DNA of 64,000 nt from Dactylis glomerata (lineage: Eukaryota; Streptophyta; Magnoliopsida; Poales; Poaceae), in contig QXEO01000244.1 in the NCBI GenBank assembly GCA_007115705.1, forward strand, positions 1,533,222 to 1,597,221. The letters are read 5' to 3'. Within the stretch, counting starts at the first letter, position 1, and every line of letters begins with the position of its first letter. The notes beneath the pieces are model-generated. The model was not told where the DNA came from and made no database searches. It worked only from the letters and a program-made list of their open reading frames with translations. Below are positions 30,112 to 42,119 of this stretch, piece by piece. The translations under genes and the position numbers were made by a program.

Positions 30112-31080
30112 GTATTAACGGGCCTCCGTGAAAACAAGGCCCATAAAATATTTACAAAGGAGTTAAATTCTGCACATAGCAGATGATAATAGCAAAGTGA
30201 AGAAGAATGTATCAAGAAAAAGTACGAGAAACCTCGCCTTGGACTCGGGGGCTTACAACAACAAGAAGAAGAAGAAGAAGAAGAAGGAATAGAGGAAGAC
30301 AATTTGAGCCTATGATTGGCTACAAGTATCCAACCATAGCCTCGGGGGCTACTCCCATCGGGAGCGCTGAGCGCGCACCCGATAGAAAAAGGGCAGCAAT
30401 AAAAGATAAAGGAGCTATGGTTAAGAAATTGATGGATGTCGTACGAGCCGCTCGATATTTCGACAACCATGAAAGCTTCGACTACATAGTCGACGAAATA
30501 TATAGCGACTACTCCCATCGGGAGCTACTCGTGAGAAGTTAATATAATTCGAAATTTTTTGGATATTATATCAGTCAAACAAGATTGCGACATGCGATTC
30601 TCGAGTTACGTTATCACAATGAAACTCGAATGCCGTGATTTATCACGAAGGTAAGACCCCAGGATCCGTCCTGTGTGGCCTGGTATACGCACATGGATGC
30701 GCTCTGCTGGTATGTATCTGTGTCTACGATGCGAAGAAAATCCTGGTGGACGCACTGGGTACCCTGAGAACCACTGGGACTCATTCTTTATAAGTCCTAA
30801 ATGCGGCAAAAGAATGGGTTTGACCGGTATCCCGAATTCAAATCTAAGGGGATTGAATTTGAAGTAGGTGGCGAGTATCTGTTCTGGCAGTTAACTGACC
30901 TCTTGATCCGTCAGAGTTGTCAGGCTTGTTCATCAAAACCCCTTGCAAAATATTATCATGAAAATAAGTCAAAAGACCAAGTCGAAGATTTGAAGAAGTC
31001 GAAGAATTGATCAAAGTCGAAGATTTAAAGATTAGAGATTCAACCCGAATCTGCAATTCTGGTAGAATCTCAGGGGCTAC
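30112..31080 (+). other. untranslated region before the T1 3' LTR
   Basis: Contains an AAG microsatellite (30262-30288) and two copies of a CTACTCCCATCGGGAGC unit (about 30347 and 30508), itself a CTCCC/GGGAG palindrome. It ends in the purine tract CAGGGGCTAC directly before the LTR. Short open frames on either strand show no known domain. Confidence 0.5.
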
Positions 31081-31416
31081 TGACAAGGGTATAGCTAATA
31101 GAGCCCGCTAGTTGAGTACCCCTGAGGCCCATTAAGCTAGGCCCAGTTGTAATGATAGTCGAAATATGAGTTCTTACCGTATGTCGGTGTTGTAATCTGT
31201 ATCGGACCCTACCCGATCCTCAAGACCTGGCCACCTATATATAGGGGTCAGGAGGGGACGGTGTAGGCCAGATTGAAAGCAAGCAAGGTTAAACACCCAA
31301 GTTTACTTTCGATATACACCTGTTTCAACTAACTTTACCTTCGAGTTCATTTGACGCCCTATCTCCCCGATCCTAAGTCCTTCATTTAGGACATTTGTCG
31401 AGTTAACCCCTCGTCA
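31081..31416 (+). repeat. 3' LTR of T1 (336 bp)
   Basis: TGACAAGGG...CCCTCGTCA, a longer-than-usual terminal inverted repeat. The polypurine junction CAGGGGCTAC precedes it. TATA box CTATATATAGGGG lies at 31235-31247. ATTGT (31417-31421) would be the right target duplication, but the left end of T1 is missing. Confidence 0.8.
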
Positions 31417-32853
31417 ATTGTACATGCCCTTACATTACTAGTAGGTTTGCAGTGCAACACACGACACAATCCATTATGACATGGATTTGAAACTTAAAAG
31501 AACTAGCTGAATGCCTGTGCGTTGCCACGGAATAACAATGTTAAACATAGAGGCATTGAACGAAATAATAATTAAATAACAACTCATGTATTTCGTTAAG
31601 ACATTGTCTTGCAACAAATCTTATAATATTGCTATAACAAATCTTGCAACAAAAGTCATGAAAGATAGTTTGTATAGAAAAGGGTGGACGAAGAGGCTCG
31701 TAGCAAGGTGAGATGTACTTAAGCGATTAGACAATCAAGCAAATAAAAAGTATATATAGATAACAATGCACTCATTATCATTCATCTTTCTACAGCCAAA
31801 TACTAGACGGATATGATGCATTTTATTTGTACATTCACATGCCAATTAGACATCTCCATTCTTCTTAGAAAACTTCATGAATATATTTTCTTAGGAAAAA
31901 TTGATTGCTTTAGTTTGCACTCACTCCACACTAATATACACCGGGAAAATTAAATTAGCCGGTACAACACGGAGCACAAGATTATCTTCCTACCTGTTGA
32001 ACTTATTTAGTCGAGACTTCACAAGACATGTTGTTATTCAATCGTACTCTTTCATTCCCTTGAACCAAATCTGTTATCAGCCTTTTTCTTTTTGATAACT
32101 AATCTGGTGCGCGCTATCTAATTTCAGTCATGTGATCATGTCAAGAACAATATGTGACAATGAAATAGCCAAAAAGCAATCTGAATATGTGTATGTCAAA
32201 TAGCATGCATATCTAAAATTCAGTGGGATTAAGAGGCAGACTGAATTTTGAACCACATTAATCCAGCACCACATTAACCACAATCTGCTACCGATGTAAG
32301 AACCCACCAATGAAGGAAGGACATAAATTTTGGGCAAAGAATCAAGAAGTTTTCTGAGTTGTAAACCTAGATGGTATCCTTGAATGACTTTTTTACCTGC
32401 ATTACTGCTTCAGCGAGGACCTAAATTAGAGACATCACAAAGAGGGGATCAGTGTGATTTTACAGTTACAGAGATGGCTGCGCAGTACATAAAATTAAAT
32501 ACAAACACTATGAACATATTCAGGTATAGAAGCTAATTAGTGAGTTTACCCGCAAGGTGTTTATTTGGTTCCATATGAAGCACTTAGCACCAGCCGGATG
32601 TGTTGACCCTATTCACTCACACAATGTACCGATGAACCAATATTCCAGAGGCTAGCAAAATTGGTTGGAATTTCCATTGATTAGAGAGATTTTACTGAGT
32701 TTCAGAATCAGAAATATGGCAATGCAAGTCTGCAACTTCAAAATTAATTTCGAAATTAAGAATCAAAATTGAAGCATTTTCAACAATGGAACAAATGCAT
32801 CATGCACCATTATTGTGGTGACCACTATTATTGTTGTCGCTACAATTGGCTTG
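31417..32853. other. unassigned AT-rich DNA
   Basis: About 1.4 kb without a convincing gene or LTR. A phrase GCCTGTGCGTTGCCACGG at 31514-31531 is of a kind widespread in grass intergenic DNA, but I cannot assign it to an element class. It may be old target DNA or a decayed DNA transposon. Confidence 0.4.
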
Positions 32854-33012
32854 TGTTAGAGTGTACGTGCGGTACGTCACGTCTAGGATAGAGATAGATC
32901 CCGTGTCTTGTCCTATACTCTAAGATGGTCCCTGTATGCCTATATATACTCGCCTCCGAGGCTCAATAATACATCCATCATATTTCGCCATCTCCCTCTC
33001 TACCGTTCTACA
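32854..33012 (+). repeat. short Copia-like 5' LTR (159 bp)
   Basis: TGTTAGAG...TTCTACA, followed at once by TGGTATCAGA (33013-33022), an initiator tRNA-Met primer site. TATATATA lies at about 32940 and AATAATAC near 32966. A very short LTR directly abutting the primer site is typical of some plant Copia families. No Copia protein is seen downstream, so class is by layout only. Confidence 0.5.
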
Positions 33013-33022
33013 TGGTATCAGA

Positions 33023-34235
33023 CTAACCTTAATCCTACCCTAGAGCGCAGCCGCCGCCTCCACCTCGGGCCGCTGCCTCCGCTTGCAAACCCTAGCGCCG
33101 CTGCCCCCCATGGCGCCGGTCTAGGCGTTGTCGACACGCTTCCGCCGCGCCGCCCCCGGGGAGGTCGATCTCCATGATCTCCGCCGAGGGCTGCGCAACC
33201 CGTACGCAGGGTTCGTCCGCCGATCCGTGATCAGCTGCCATGTAAGTCTCTTCTCCGATCGCTTAATCGGTTTTATTTTTTGGTTTACCGATCTTACATC
33301 GGATTGAGTCGCCCACCGCCGTCGTCAACCTGCGCCTCTACTCCGACAACGGCATCGACCTGCACCGGCCATCTTCATTAACCGCTCGGCACGGTCGCAG
33401 GAGCCGCACACGGGGCGCCCCTACGTGCGTCGCAATAGACTGTTCTCGTCCGCGCGGTCGCCTTCGCCGGTCCGTCTTCGTCGTCATCACCCGGGACTTC
33501 ACCGACAACGTCACCACAGATTTCGATCTGCACGCCGCCATCCACGCCATGGTGCATACTGCATTGTCATCGGTCTAATCAACCAATCTAGCACACGTCT
33601 ACGCCCAACACGTCCCCGAGCACGCGCCTACCGCTGACCGAGCATCAGGCTGCCGCTGTGTCTACACCACCGGCTTCCAACGCGCCTTCCTAGGCGCGTA
33701 CATTGCTGGTGGTCACGCCGCTGCACCGACTCGCGCCCTACAGCTATGCTGCCCACCTCGGGCCATAGCGTGCTGTACGCGGTCACCTTCGCCATCCCCG
33801 CGCACTGATGTCCTAGGTTGTCGTCGCGCCGCCTCACATGGCTCGGGACGCCACGTCCGTGCAAGGTCTTCGTCAACCACCAGGTTCTTCCTCGCCGACT
33901 TCGTCTACCGCTGCCGCGCCTCTACAGGTTACGTGCATGGCTACTTTTGGCCATCGCTGTTCCCACCGCCTACATCGTCATCTTCGTCCACTACGACTTC
34001 GTCGCCAGCATCATCGCCTCGTCTTTGACCAATCTACTCCGACAACCGCGAACGTCAACGGCACCTCTCTTTCACCGCTCTGCGTTTCGCCACCATTCTG
34101 GAGCCTCCTCTGCTAGTCTCCCTGACATGGTGCGAAGTTCAAGCTGGTCCCGCTCTATGCATGCTCGATGCTGGCAACACTGCCACGTGCCTTCTTCCCC
34201 GACGTGTCCCCGGACTTGGCAACTCTGGTGTGGCA
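33023..34235 (+). other. GC-rich region after the Copia-like primer site
   Basis: Probably leader and decayed gag region of the Copia-like element, cut at 34236 by the LTR of element F. Overlapping open frames up to 167 codons are Arg/Pro/His-rich and show no domain I recognise. Confidence 0.35.
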
Positions 34236-35503
34236 TGATGTCTATGCACGCGTCTGTTTTTGTAGACAGTGTTGGGCCTCCAAGTGCAGAGGTTTGTAGA
34301 ACAGCAGCAAGTTTCCCTTAAGTGGATCACCCAAGGTTTATCAAACTCAGGGAGGAGGAGGTCAAAGCTATCCCTCTCAAGCAACCCTGCAATTACGATA
34401 CAGAAAGTCTCTTCTGTCCTCAACACACCCAATACACTTGTCAGATGTATAGGTGCACTAGTTCGGCGAAGAGATAGTGAAATACAAGTAGTAGTGATGA
34501 TTATGAGTAGTAAACGTAATCTGAAATAAGTATCGCTGCGAGCAAACATGTAACAAAACTGAAAGGAAACGATGTGCAAAGCTTGGAAACAAGGCCTAGG
34601 GATTATACTTTCACTAGTGGACACACTCCCAACAAATATAACATAATTGAACCAATAGATACTATCATCAATATGCAACTCAAAACAATTCTCCAATGGA
34701 AAATGAACACTAATCATGCGTAGGGCTACGAAGCACTCCTCAAAGTCCGTATGTACCCAAACTAGATTGCCCCACACTATCACCGTGAACGCACTAGATG
34801 GTTCCAACAAACACCAACAATTCATAGAGACATTAACCAAAAAGACACACACATAATGCGCACACTGTCACCTTCACATCATGATACAAGGTGTCTCCGG
34901 AGAGTACAAATATAAAGCACGGGAGTAGCATAATATCTGAAATATAGCATCTAACAATTCAACTAGATACAAAGCTCATGATCACATAAAGATCACATCA
35001 TGGGAGAGAGAGGTGAACCACATAGCTACCGGTAGAGCCCTCCGCCCCGGGGGAGAACTACTCCCTCCTCATCATAGGAGACAACAACGGCGATGGAGAT
35101 GGTGGTGAGGTCGATGGAGACGGCGGAGATGGCGATGGAGACCGATGGAGATGGCTCCGGGGGCACTTCCCCGTCCCAGCAGGGTGCCGGAACAGAGACT
35201 TATGTCCCCCGAAATTTGTCTTTGACGGCGGCAGAGTTGCGGAACTGTTCTGGGAAAAATGCCGATTTTTTTAGGGTTTTCCGTCGGGAGGCTTTTTATA
35301 GGCGAAGGGGCGTCGTCAGGAGGCGACCAGGGTGGCCTCACAATAGGTGGGCGCGGCCAGGGGCTGGGCTGCGCCCCCCTGTTGTGTGGGCAGCCCCTGG
35401 CCCCCCTCCGGCTCTTGTTCAGTCTTCGGTACTCTTCCGGGAAAAATAAGACTTCTGGAACTTGTTTCGTCCAATTCCGAGAATATTTCCTGTGTAGCTT
35501 TTC
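34236..35503 (-). repeat. 3' LTR of F, larger part
   Basis: Outer end TGATGTCTATG at 34236. Together with 39365-39537 the LTR is about 1441 bp. A minus-strand TATAAAAAGC lies at 35292-35301, preceded by CGCC as in the other LTRs of this type. TTTTC (35499-35503) is the left target duplication of element E. Confidence 0.75.
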
Positions 35504-36065
35504 TGATAAGGATCACGCCGGTGATCCTATGAGTTTTGTCCCGATCTTTCACAGCGAGTCAACCAGATAGATAATCTTCCAATCACGCGATGAACGCAAC
35601 CTGAAGAAGAGGAATGAATCCAGCAAGCAACGTGAAGAGAATCAACACGCCTCAAACCTGAGCCTGATAATCCTTGATGAACACAAGAACCTTCACAGCA
35701 ATATATTTGATAAGATAGATGATGGCAGCGCCGTCCCCGGAGGGATGCTACACGCAGCACACAACTCAATGTTTTGTCTAAACAACTGAACTCCCTAAAC
35801 CCTAGACTGCTGGCCTCCTTATATAGATGGCCAGAAAACTGTTGGGCTTGGACAGGCCCAAACCCAAAACACACAATAAAACCTAGGTGGCCCACAACTA
35901 GACCTAGCTACGAAATAACATAGGCATGAATATAAATTGCTGACACAACCTTAGACTAATTATTACATATCGTAGGTCGTCCTGGCGTGCCAATATGCAA
36001 CGAGCTTCCCTCATCTTGGTGGAGTCCTGAAATTGGGCTTCACCTCCTCCTGCGTGCCCATATCA
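35504..36065 (-). repeat. 3' LTR of E (562 bp)
   Basis: On the minus strand it runs from TGATATGGGCACG (36065) to CCTTATCA (35504). The gag-protease frame ends 26 bases inside it. In another frame its start encodes KPNFRTPP, as in the dimer LTRs. Minus-strand CTATATAAGG lies at about 35817-35826. Confidence 0.9.
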
Positions 36066-37662
36066 TCCTCCCCCCCCCCCCTTCAAAAAGCGTTGTCCCC
36101 AACGCGTGAGGGTCTGCTCGAAAGGGTGGCAGAATATCAACAATAGCACCACGCATATTCGCCGTCTTCAAGTCTTGCGTGCCCTCCTCACCGCATCCTC
36201 CCTCTTGGCCTGCTCGACTTGATACAGCTCTAGGTGGTTGCACCTCTTTTCTGCGCCAAATAAACTTGTACTTAGGCGCCTCCACCTTCTTCTTCTCAAT
36301 CCTTGCTGGAACCTTGCGTTGCTGAACATGAACTTGCTTAGCACGACCCTGCAAAGTAGTAATGCCTGGGCCACACAACTGACGAACACGTCCATCTTTG
36401 CTTGTATTCACACGCACTGCTGCTCCAACAAAACGTCTCCGAGGTGTTCTCACAAAACTGTGGCTGATTACCCGCGGCACCATATGCACCGGAACACGAT
36501 CAGCATCACCGTCATCGGTCTGAACACCCATGTCAACACGAACTGGAAGTGGAACAGATGGAACACATGCTGACATATCCTTCCCGTCATCAATAAGAGG
36601 CTTGACATCAACCGGCTTGTCACTAACAAGAACAACTGGCTTGTCATCTACATGCTTGGCTGAAACAATATCACCATTGATGCTCTTCGCATCATGCTCC
36701 TCAGGTTGCGGCGTAGCTAGCCCAGATTTTGGCTTAGCCTTGCGCAACTTCTCCTTGTGTACCACCAGCTCAACATCAGACTTTATTTGATCATCCTGCA
36801 TAGGTTTCAAAGTCCGCTGTTTGCCATCATGCACAAAAGAATATGTATTTGCTCTCCCAGCATGAGTAACATTGCGATCATACTGCCATGGACGGCCAAG
36901 TAATACTCCACACACCTCCAATGGCAACACATCGCACTCCACCTCATCAACATAATCATCAACTGTAAATGGCACACGTACCTTATGAGTAACCTTTAGC
37001 ACACCGCAGCTATTCAACCACTCAACATGCTTAGGTTCAGGAATACGCCATGTAGACAACCCCAATGATGCCACCACAGCCCTACTGATGCCATTACAGT
37101 AGCTACCACTGTCAATTATCAATTTGCACGCTTTCTCCTTGATGGTGCACTGTGTCTGAAACAGGCTCCATCGCTGATTCCGTACCACCGCCGTATCACC
37201 AGTAGCCAATTTGTGAAGCTGAATACTCATACCTCTCATTGGTGTGTCATCTTCAGCAACCTTGTCTTGTACCTCTGAAACAACCACCATGTCTGACTCC
37301 ACAGACTTTTGCACAAATCTAGTACGCAGAAATTGCTTAAAAACCTCCCAACGAGATGTTTCAAGTGTGATGCCCTTTGCGCGCCGTTCTTCACGCCACC
37401 AACCAGCCACCTGCGTATCCACACGCCGATGGGCAAGTACAAATTCAGTAAAACAGCCAAACTTGCTATCACGGGCACGACATTGTGCAAAGCCACGCTC
37501 CATGTGAGATTCCCAAGACTCATACTCTGCAAACTTTGCAGCACTGTTCAAACTCCACGTGATTTTAGTTGTATCATACCGAAAACCAGCCAAGATCTCT
37601 AAATAGTCACTGTAGATATCGTCCGCTTTGTCAGTCAAACGGACAGGCCTTGATAAACTCAT
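36040..37662 (-). CDS. compact Gag-protease protein of E, 540 aa
   Basis: Residues 1-130 hold a short gag-like region (FAEYESWESH, GWWREERRAKG, WEVFKQFLRTRFVQ). There is no zinc knuckle. The retropepsin-like domain starts near residue 163, with D184 in IDSGS and LLGRPW near 265. From about 310 to 520 a Lys/Arg-rich, Val/Asp-rich region follows that I cannot assign. The protein passes through the polypurine tract as GGGG and ends RMIWARRRR in the LTR. With 10 or 13 G residues it would instead run into the conserved KPNFRTPP tail. There is no RT or integrase. The frame is undamaged, which fits recent insertion. Confidence 0.8.
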   Translation of the reverse strand: MSLSRPVRLTDKADDIYSDYLEILAGFRYDTTKITWSLNSAAKFAEYESWESHMERGFAQCRARDSKFGCFTEFVLAHRRVDTQVAGWWREERRAKGITLETSRWEVFKQFLRTRFVQKSVESDMVVVSEVQDKVAEDDTPMRGMSIQLHKLATGDTAVVRNQRWSLFQTQCTIKEKACKLIIDSGSYCNGISRAVVASLGLSTWRIPEPKHVEWLNSCGVLKVTHKVRVPFTVDDYVDEVECDVLPLEVCGVLLGRPWQYDRNVTHAGRANTYSFVHDGKQRTLKPMQDDQIKSDVELVVHKEKLRKAKPKSGLATPQPEEHDAKSINGDIVSAKHVDDKPVVLVSDKPVDVKPLIDDGKDMSACVPSVPLPVRVDMGVQTDDGDADRVPVHMVPRVISHSFVRTPRRRFVGAAVRVNTSKDGRVRQLCGPGITTLQGRAKQVHVQQRKVPARIEKKKVEAPKYKFIWRRKEVQPPRAVSSRAGQEGGCGEEGTQDLKTANMRGAIVDILPPFRADPHALGTTLFEGGGGRMIWARRRR

Positions 37663-38802
37663 ACCTGAATATTTCTTTGAATCAGACTAGAGATTTGTCG
37701 AGGTATGACGGTAAGCGATCAACTCCAGCTCTTTTCCCGTGTTATTTGTACCAAATCTGCTGAGATGCAATCAAGCCGTATGGCTAAAAGTAATTTGCTT
37801 CAAGCTGCTGTCCAAAACTCTACCAGAAATCCAAACAGACGATCCACTGCGAGGGCACGAGCCAGGTGATCGATAGCTAGACCAGGGAGACAGGCTGGGC
37901 CAGGCGAGGCAATCACTTTCAGGCTCGAGGACGTCGCGCGCGGTCAAGGCAGAGCGCGCTCGACCACAGAGTAGGTCTGTGGTGCGGCGAACGATGCAGA
38001 AGCTCGTAGAGGCGAGCAATCCCAGCAGTTGGGCCGCCTGTGAGCGAACAAAACTTGGGCCGGCCCACTAGACAAAACACGACAGCTCTCGTTCCCAGCT
38101 AGCCGCGCCGGACGAGCGATCCCGGATCGCGAGCACGCTAAGGGACGGAGGCAGTCTGCGGTGTTGCGTCGCGGGGCGCGGATCCCGTCCCACGCGCAGG
38201 AATCGTGCGAGGAGCCCTGCACTAATTCAGATCGGAATCGACAGCTCTCCTTCCCAGCTAGCTCCGATTCCCTCGGTCTCCAGGACGTGCGGCGATCCTT
38301 GTCTGGGCCGGCCCACGAGGGAGGAGCGAGGGAGACGCCAGGAGTGCGCGGGCGTGCGAGCCTCGCTCGACCCGAGACTCTGTCTCCCGCAGGCGCGTGG
38401 GTACACAGGGCGATGCCCCTTTTTTTCAATTGGCCACGATCGGATCTGTCTGGGACGCAAAAAAAATTTGGTACAGCACGTGGGCAAGCTCCTTTGCTAT
38501 TTATTTTTTTCAGCTAGCACGATCGGATCTGGCGATCCTTGGTACCGATCGGATCTGCTTACTTTTTTGTCTTTTCTCGGTCTCTTCGATCTAACCCGAA
38601 ATCGAAAGCGATCGGATCTGGCTTCACCTCCGACGAGAACTGGAATTTGCAGCGAAGAACAACCAGCATCAACTCGTCCTAAATCTGAAAAGCCGATCAA
38701 TCACCAGAACAAAGCAGCCGATCTGAAAACTGCCCGAGGAAGAACAATCCGCAGATCAATAGAAAACACTCGCCGTGATCAACCCAGTAATCTGATACCA
38801 CA
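37663..38802 (-). other. leader and primer site of E
   Basis: 1140 bases, GC-rich between 37850 and 38400. Primer site TGGTATCAGA (minus strand) is at 38791-38800, two bases from the LTR. Leader TCACGGCGAGT (minus, 38768-38778) pairs with U5 ACTCGCTGTGA (38848-38858), eleven pairs with one G-U. Confidence 0.65.
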
Positions 38803-39364
38803 TGATAAGGATCACGCCGGTGATCCTATGAGTTTTGTCCCGATCTTTCACAGCGAGTCAACCAGATAGATAATCTTCCAATCACGCGATGAACGCAACC
38901 TGAAGAAGAGGAACGAATCCAGCAAGCAACGTGAAGAGAATCAACACGCCTCAAACCTGAGCCTGATAATCCTTGATGAACACAAGAACCTTCACAGCAA
39001 TATATTTGATAAGATAGATGACGGCAGCGCCGTCCCCGGAGGGATGCTACACGCAGCACACAACTCAATGTTTTGTCTAAACAACTGAACTCCCTAAACC
39101 CTAGACTGCTGGCCTCCTTATATAGATGGCCAGAAAACTGTTGGGCTTGGACAGGCCCAAACCCAAAACACACAATAAAACCTAGGTGGCCCACAACTAG
39201 ACCTAGCTACGAAATAACATAGGCATGAATATAAATTGCTGACACAACCTTAGACTAATTATTACATATCGTAGGTCGTCCTGGCGTGCCAATATGCAAC
39301 GAGCTTCCCTCATCTTGGTGGAGTCCTGAAATTGGGCTTCACCTCCTCCTGCGTGCCCATATCA
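38803..39364 (-). repeat. 5' LTR of E (562 bp)
   Basis: Promoter copy in element orientation. Near its 3' end is a 7-bp hairpin (GGATCAC/GTGATCC), then TATCA. Target duplication TTTTC follows at 39365. Confidence 0.9.
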
Positions 39365-39552
39365 TTTTCTGAAACACAAAAACGGCAGAAAACAGGGAAC
39401 TGGCAATGTGGCATCTTGTCAATAGGTTAGTTCCAGAAATCGCATTAAAACGCCACGAAGTGTAACGAAACACAAGGCAAATGGTGTAAAAACAAGCATG
39501 GAGATTCAAAAATTATAGATACGTTTGAGACGTACCAGCATCCCCAAGCTTA
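39365..39552 (-). repeat. 3' LTR of F, remainder, plus polypurine tract
   Basis: The inner 173 bases of the split LTR end at 39537 (minus-strand start TGGTACGTCTC, a TGATACG variant). Next to it on the minus strand is AAGCTTGGGGATGC (39538-39551), the polypurine tract also found in H and J. Confidence 0.75.
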
Positions 39553-42119
39553 ACTCCTGCTCGTCCTCGAGTAGGTAAGTGATAACAAAAGACTAATTTT
39601 TGAGGTGACATGCACCATCACAATTTGATCAACGAGGTAGAGCATTGAGTGCTGAGATCAAAGAACTTAAAACATGGGCATGAAAGACATAATCTTGATA
39701 ATAGAAACTTAGCAACCATGTTATAACATGAAAATGAACACAAACGAAAGATCATGAAAAATGAAACAATGAAAGTCAAACGTGTGTTCAAATCATATGG
39801 AAAAACATAACAAGGGGTTTTCAGCTTGTCCTTCATGGAATAGCAAAACATAAATGCATAGGACACCTTCAAGTTTAAAAGGCGACTAGATACAAATAAT
39901 TTAAGAACAAGTGAAACCATAATCATAAATCAATCAATGATAAACTTTGGGACTATGCACATTAAACTCAGAATGGCAACTATGCTCTCTTAGATGGTGC
40001 ATAAAGGTAGAAGGTGGAGACTCAACATAAAAGTAAAGAAAGGCCCTTCGCAGAGGGAAGCAGTGATTAAACATGTGTTAGAGCTTTTCACTTGTAAAAC
40101 AGAGAGATAAAAATTTGGTTTTGAGAGGTGGTTGTCTTTGTCAACGACTGGCAATGGGGTTCTTACTATCTTCCATACAAAAATGAGCAAGTTTTTGAGA
40201 AAGAGATTGGCACTTTTGTGCTCTTTTATAAAGCTTGGCACTCCTCCCCACCTTTTTTCCTTTCACAAACCATGGCTAACCGATTCCATCGGGTGCCCAC
40301 CAACATTCACATACCATGGAGGAGTGCCTTTTTTCTTTTCTTTTTTCCTTTTTTTATTTTTGGAATGAAACAATATAGAAGATAGCAAATCCGACCACTA
40401 CGTCCCCATGAGCTGAAAACAGTGTCACAAAATGAGAAGTATTTTGAAGGGTTTTTTGAAAGGTAGCACATTAAAATTTACTTGGAATGGCTTGCAAATA
40501 CCATGCATAGGAATTTATAGTGGACACTTGGAATAACTTGGTTTTTGGGAGTTGGATGCACGAGTAGAGCTCATACTCAGTACAAAATGAGGGCTAGCAA
40601 AAGACTGGGAGCGACCAACTAAGAGAGCAATAACGGCCATAATCATGCATAGCGACAAACATCATTGAAAGAAACATAAAGTGGTATCACAAGTCAAAAC
40701 CCAAATGATCATAGAGGTTATAGGCGACTTATTTTGTAGTCAACATGTGTAAGCATGTGCCAAGTCAACCCAAATAAAGCATCAAAGGAGAAAACCAAAT
40801 TAATGCTCCCAAATAATAAAAACAACGCATGATTTTTTCAAAGGCTCATTACGCAATCTCAATCATTTGAGACAAGTCATGCTACAGCAAAACCACTAAG
40901 CATACTATCAAAAAGACATCAAGCACGGCATGAAAAAGTCTAAGCCACAGTCTAAACAAACTCCTTTTTGTACCACTTTTTTGCATGAAACTTTTTCTCT
41001 TTTCCAACACCATTCAAACCTTTTCGAAACAACTATTTTGAGGAAAACCAACATAGACCAGAGGTCCAAATACACCTTGATGCAAGGATAAAACAAGATC
41101 TGAACAAAAATCAAGGCGAAAAACAAAAGCTAAACGCAGTAGCGGAAAAAGAGAACACTCGTTGAATGAAAAGAGTGAAAACTAGAGTGTTCTTGGCAAT
41201 GAAAAACGGAGCATAGCTCTCTCCAAAAGGAACATGATGTGATCCAAACATTTATTGTAGCAAACAAAGCAAAATAAAACTGAAAGCAAAAACAACTGAT
41301 GCTCCAAGAAAAATGCATAGTGCATCAAGCAATAAAAATATAGTGTTTTGAAAGGTGACATGATTTTTGCCGATGAAGAAGGGGTGCCTCGGGGGCATCC
41401 CCAAGCCTTGACGCTTGTACTTCTTGGATATTTCTTGGGGTGCAGGGGCATCCCCAAGCTTGAGCTTTTGTCCATTCTTCATCTCATCTCATCATTCTCC
41501 AATCCCTACACTTGAAAACTTCCTTCATACAAAACTTAACACAATTATATTAGCAACATTAGCATAAGCATGATAGCAAATCAACCCTTTTGATTCAGGT
41601 TTCAACTCAAGCCCACCACATATTAAAGCATCTAATACTGTAGAAACTTCCTCAAAAGGTTCCCAGATCCAAGAACTCAAAAAGAAAGCGATCGAGAGGC
41701 AAATACAAATAGTGGCAGAAATCTGTCAAAACAGAACAGCTGACAAAGGTCGATTTTTAGAGGGTTTTCTGTTGCTCAAATCGAAAAGTGCAAAACTAAT
41801 GAAAGTTTGGAAATAACCTGGGGCATATGCACAAGAAATAGCAGGTCAAAAAGATATTCTGAGAATTTTCATGAATTTTTATGGTGCAGCACCGAAATCT
41901 GTTTCAGGACAGCAACTTCCCCAAATCTTACCTCACTCAAATTAGAGGTTTCTCTTGGCACAACAAGGAAATAAAAGTGATAAGGAGCGGTTATTACAGT
42001 AGTAATAACTTTCAAGACTCAAATAAAAGAAAAAGTACTGAAAATAAAACATTGGGTTATCTCCCAAGAGTGCTTTTCTTTAATGCCTTTGAGCTAGGCG
42101 AAGTAGTTTGCAAAGATGC
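39553..42119 (-). other. long untranslated 3' region of F
   Basis: 2.6 kb with no gene, homologous but inverted relative to 51131-53938 in element H. A tract around 41360-41460 repeats the theme GGCATCCCCAAGC several times and resembles the polypurine tract. Open frames here are short and appear in all frames. Confidence 0.6.

Larger units (their letters stand above)
8791..31416 (+). mobile_element. TAT-lineage Gypsy element T1, 5'-truncated and interrupted twice
   Basis: The element is recovered as three pieces: 8791-10396 (gag), 18098-18334 (start of protease) and 25491-31416 (rest of pol, antisense gene, 3' LTR), about 7.8 kb in all. The joins are exact at the protein level: the protease frame reads through both insertion sites once the inserts and one copy of each target duplication (ATTTA, TCTAG) are set aside. 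The second, archaeal-type RNase H after the usual one identifies the TAT lineage. The 5' LTR and gag start are missing. All reading frames are decayed. Confidence 0.8.
35504..39364 (-). mobile_element. young non-autonomous CRM-like element E with TTTTC target duplication
   Basis: Two 562-bp LTRs that differ at two positions by eye, primer site, an intact 540-aa gag-protease frame and a twelve-G polypurine tract. It is flanked by TTTTC (35499-35503 and 39365-39369). It sits in the 3' LTR of F. T0 at 7289 is a truncated relative. Confidence 0.9.

Noticed and set aside
33338..34321. Host gene in the GC-rich region after the Copia-like LTR
   Set aside because: Frames overlap in several registers, carry no recognised domain, and the longest runs into the LTR of F.
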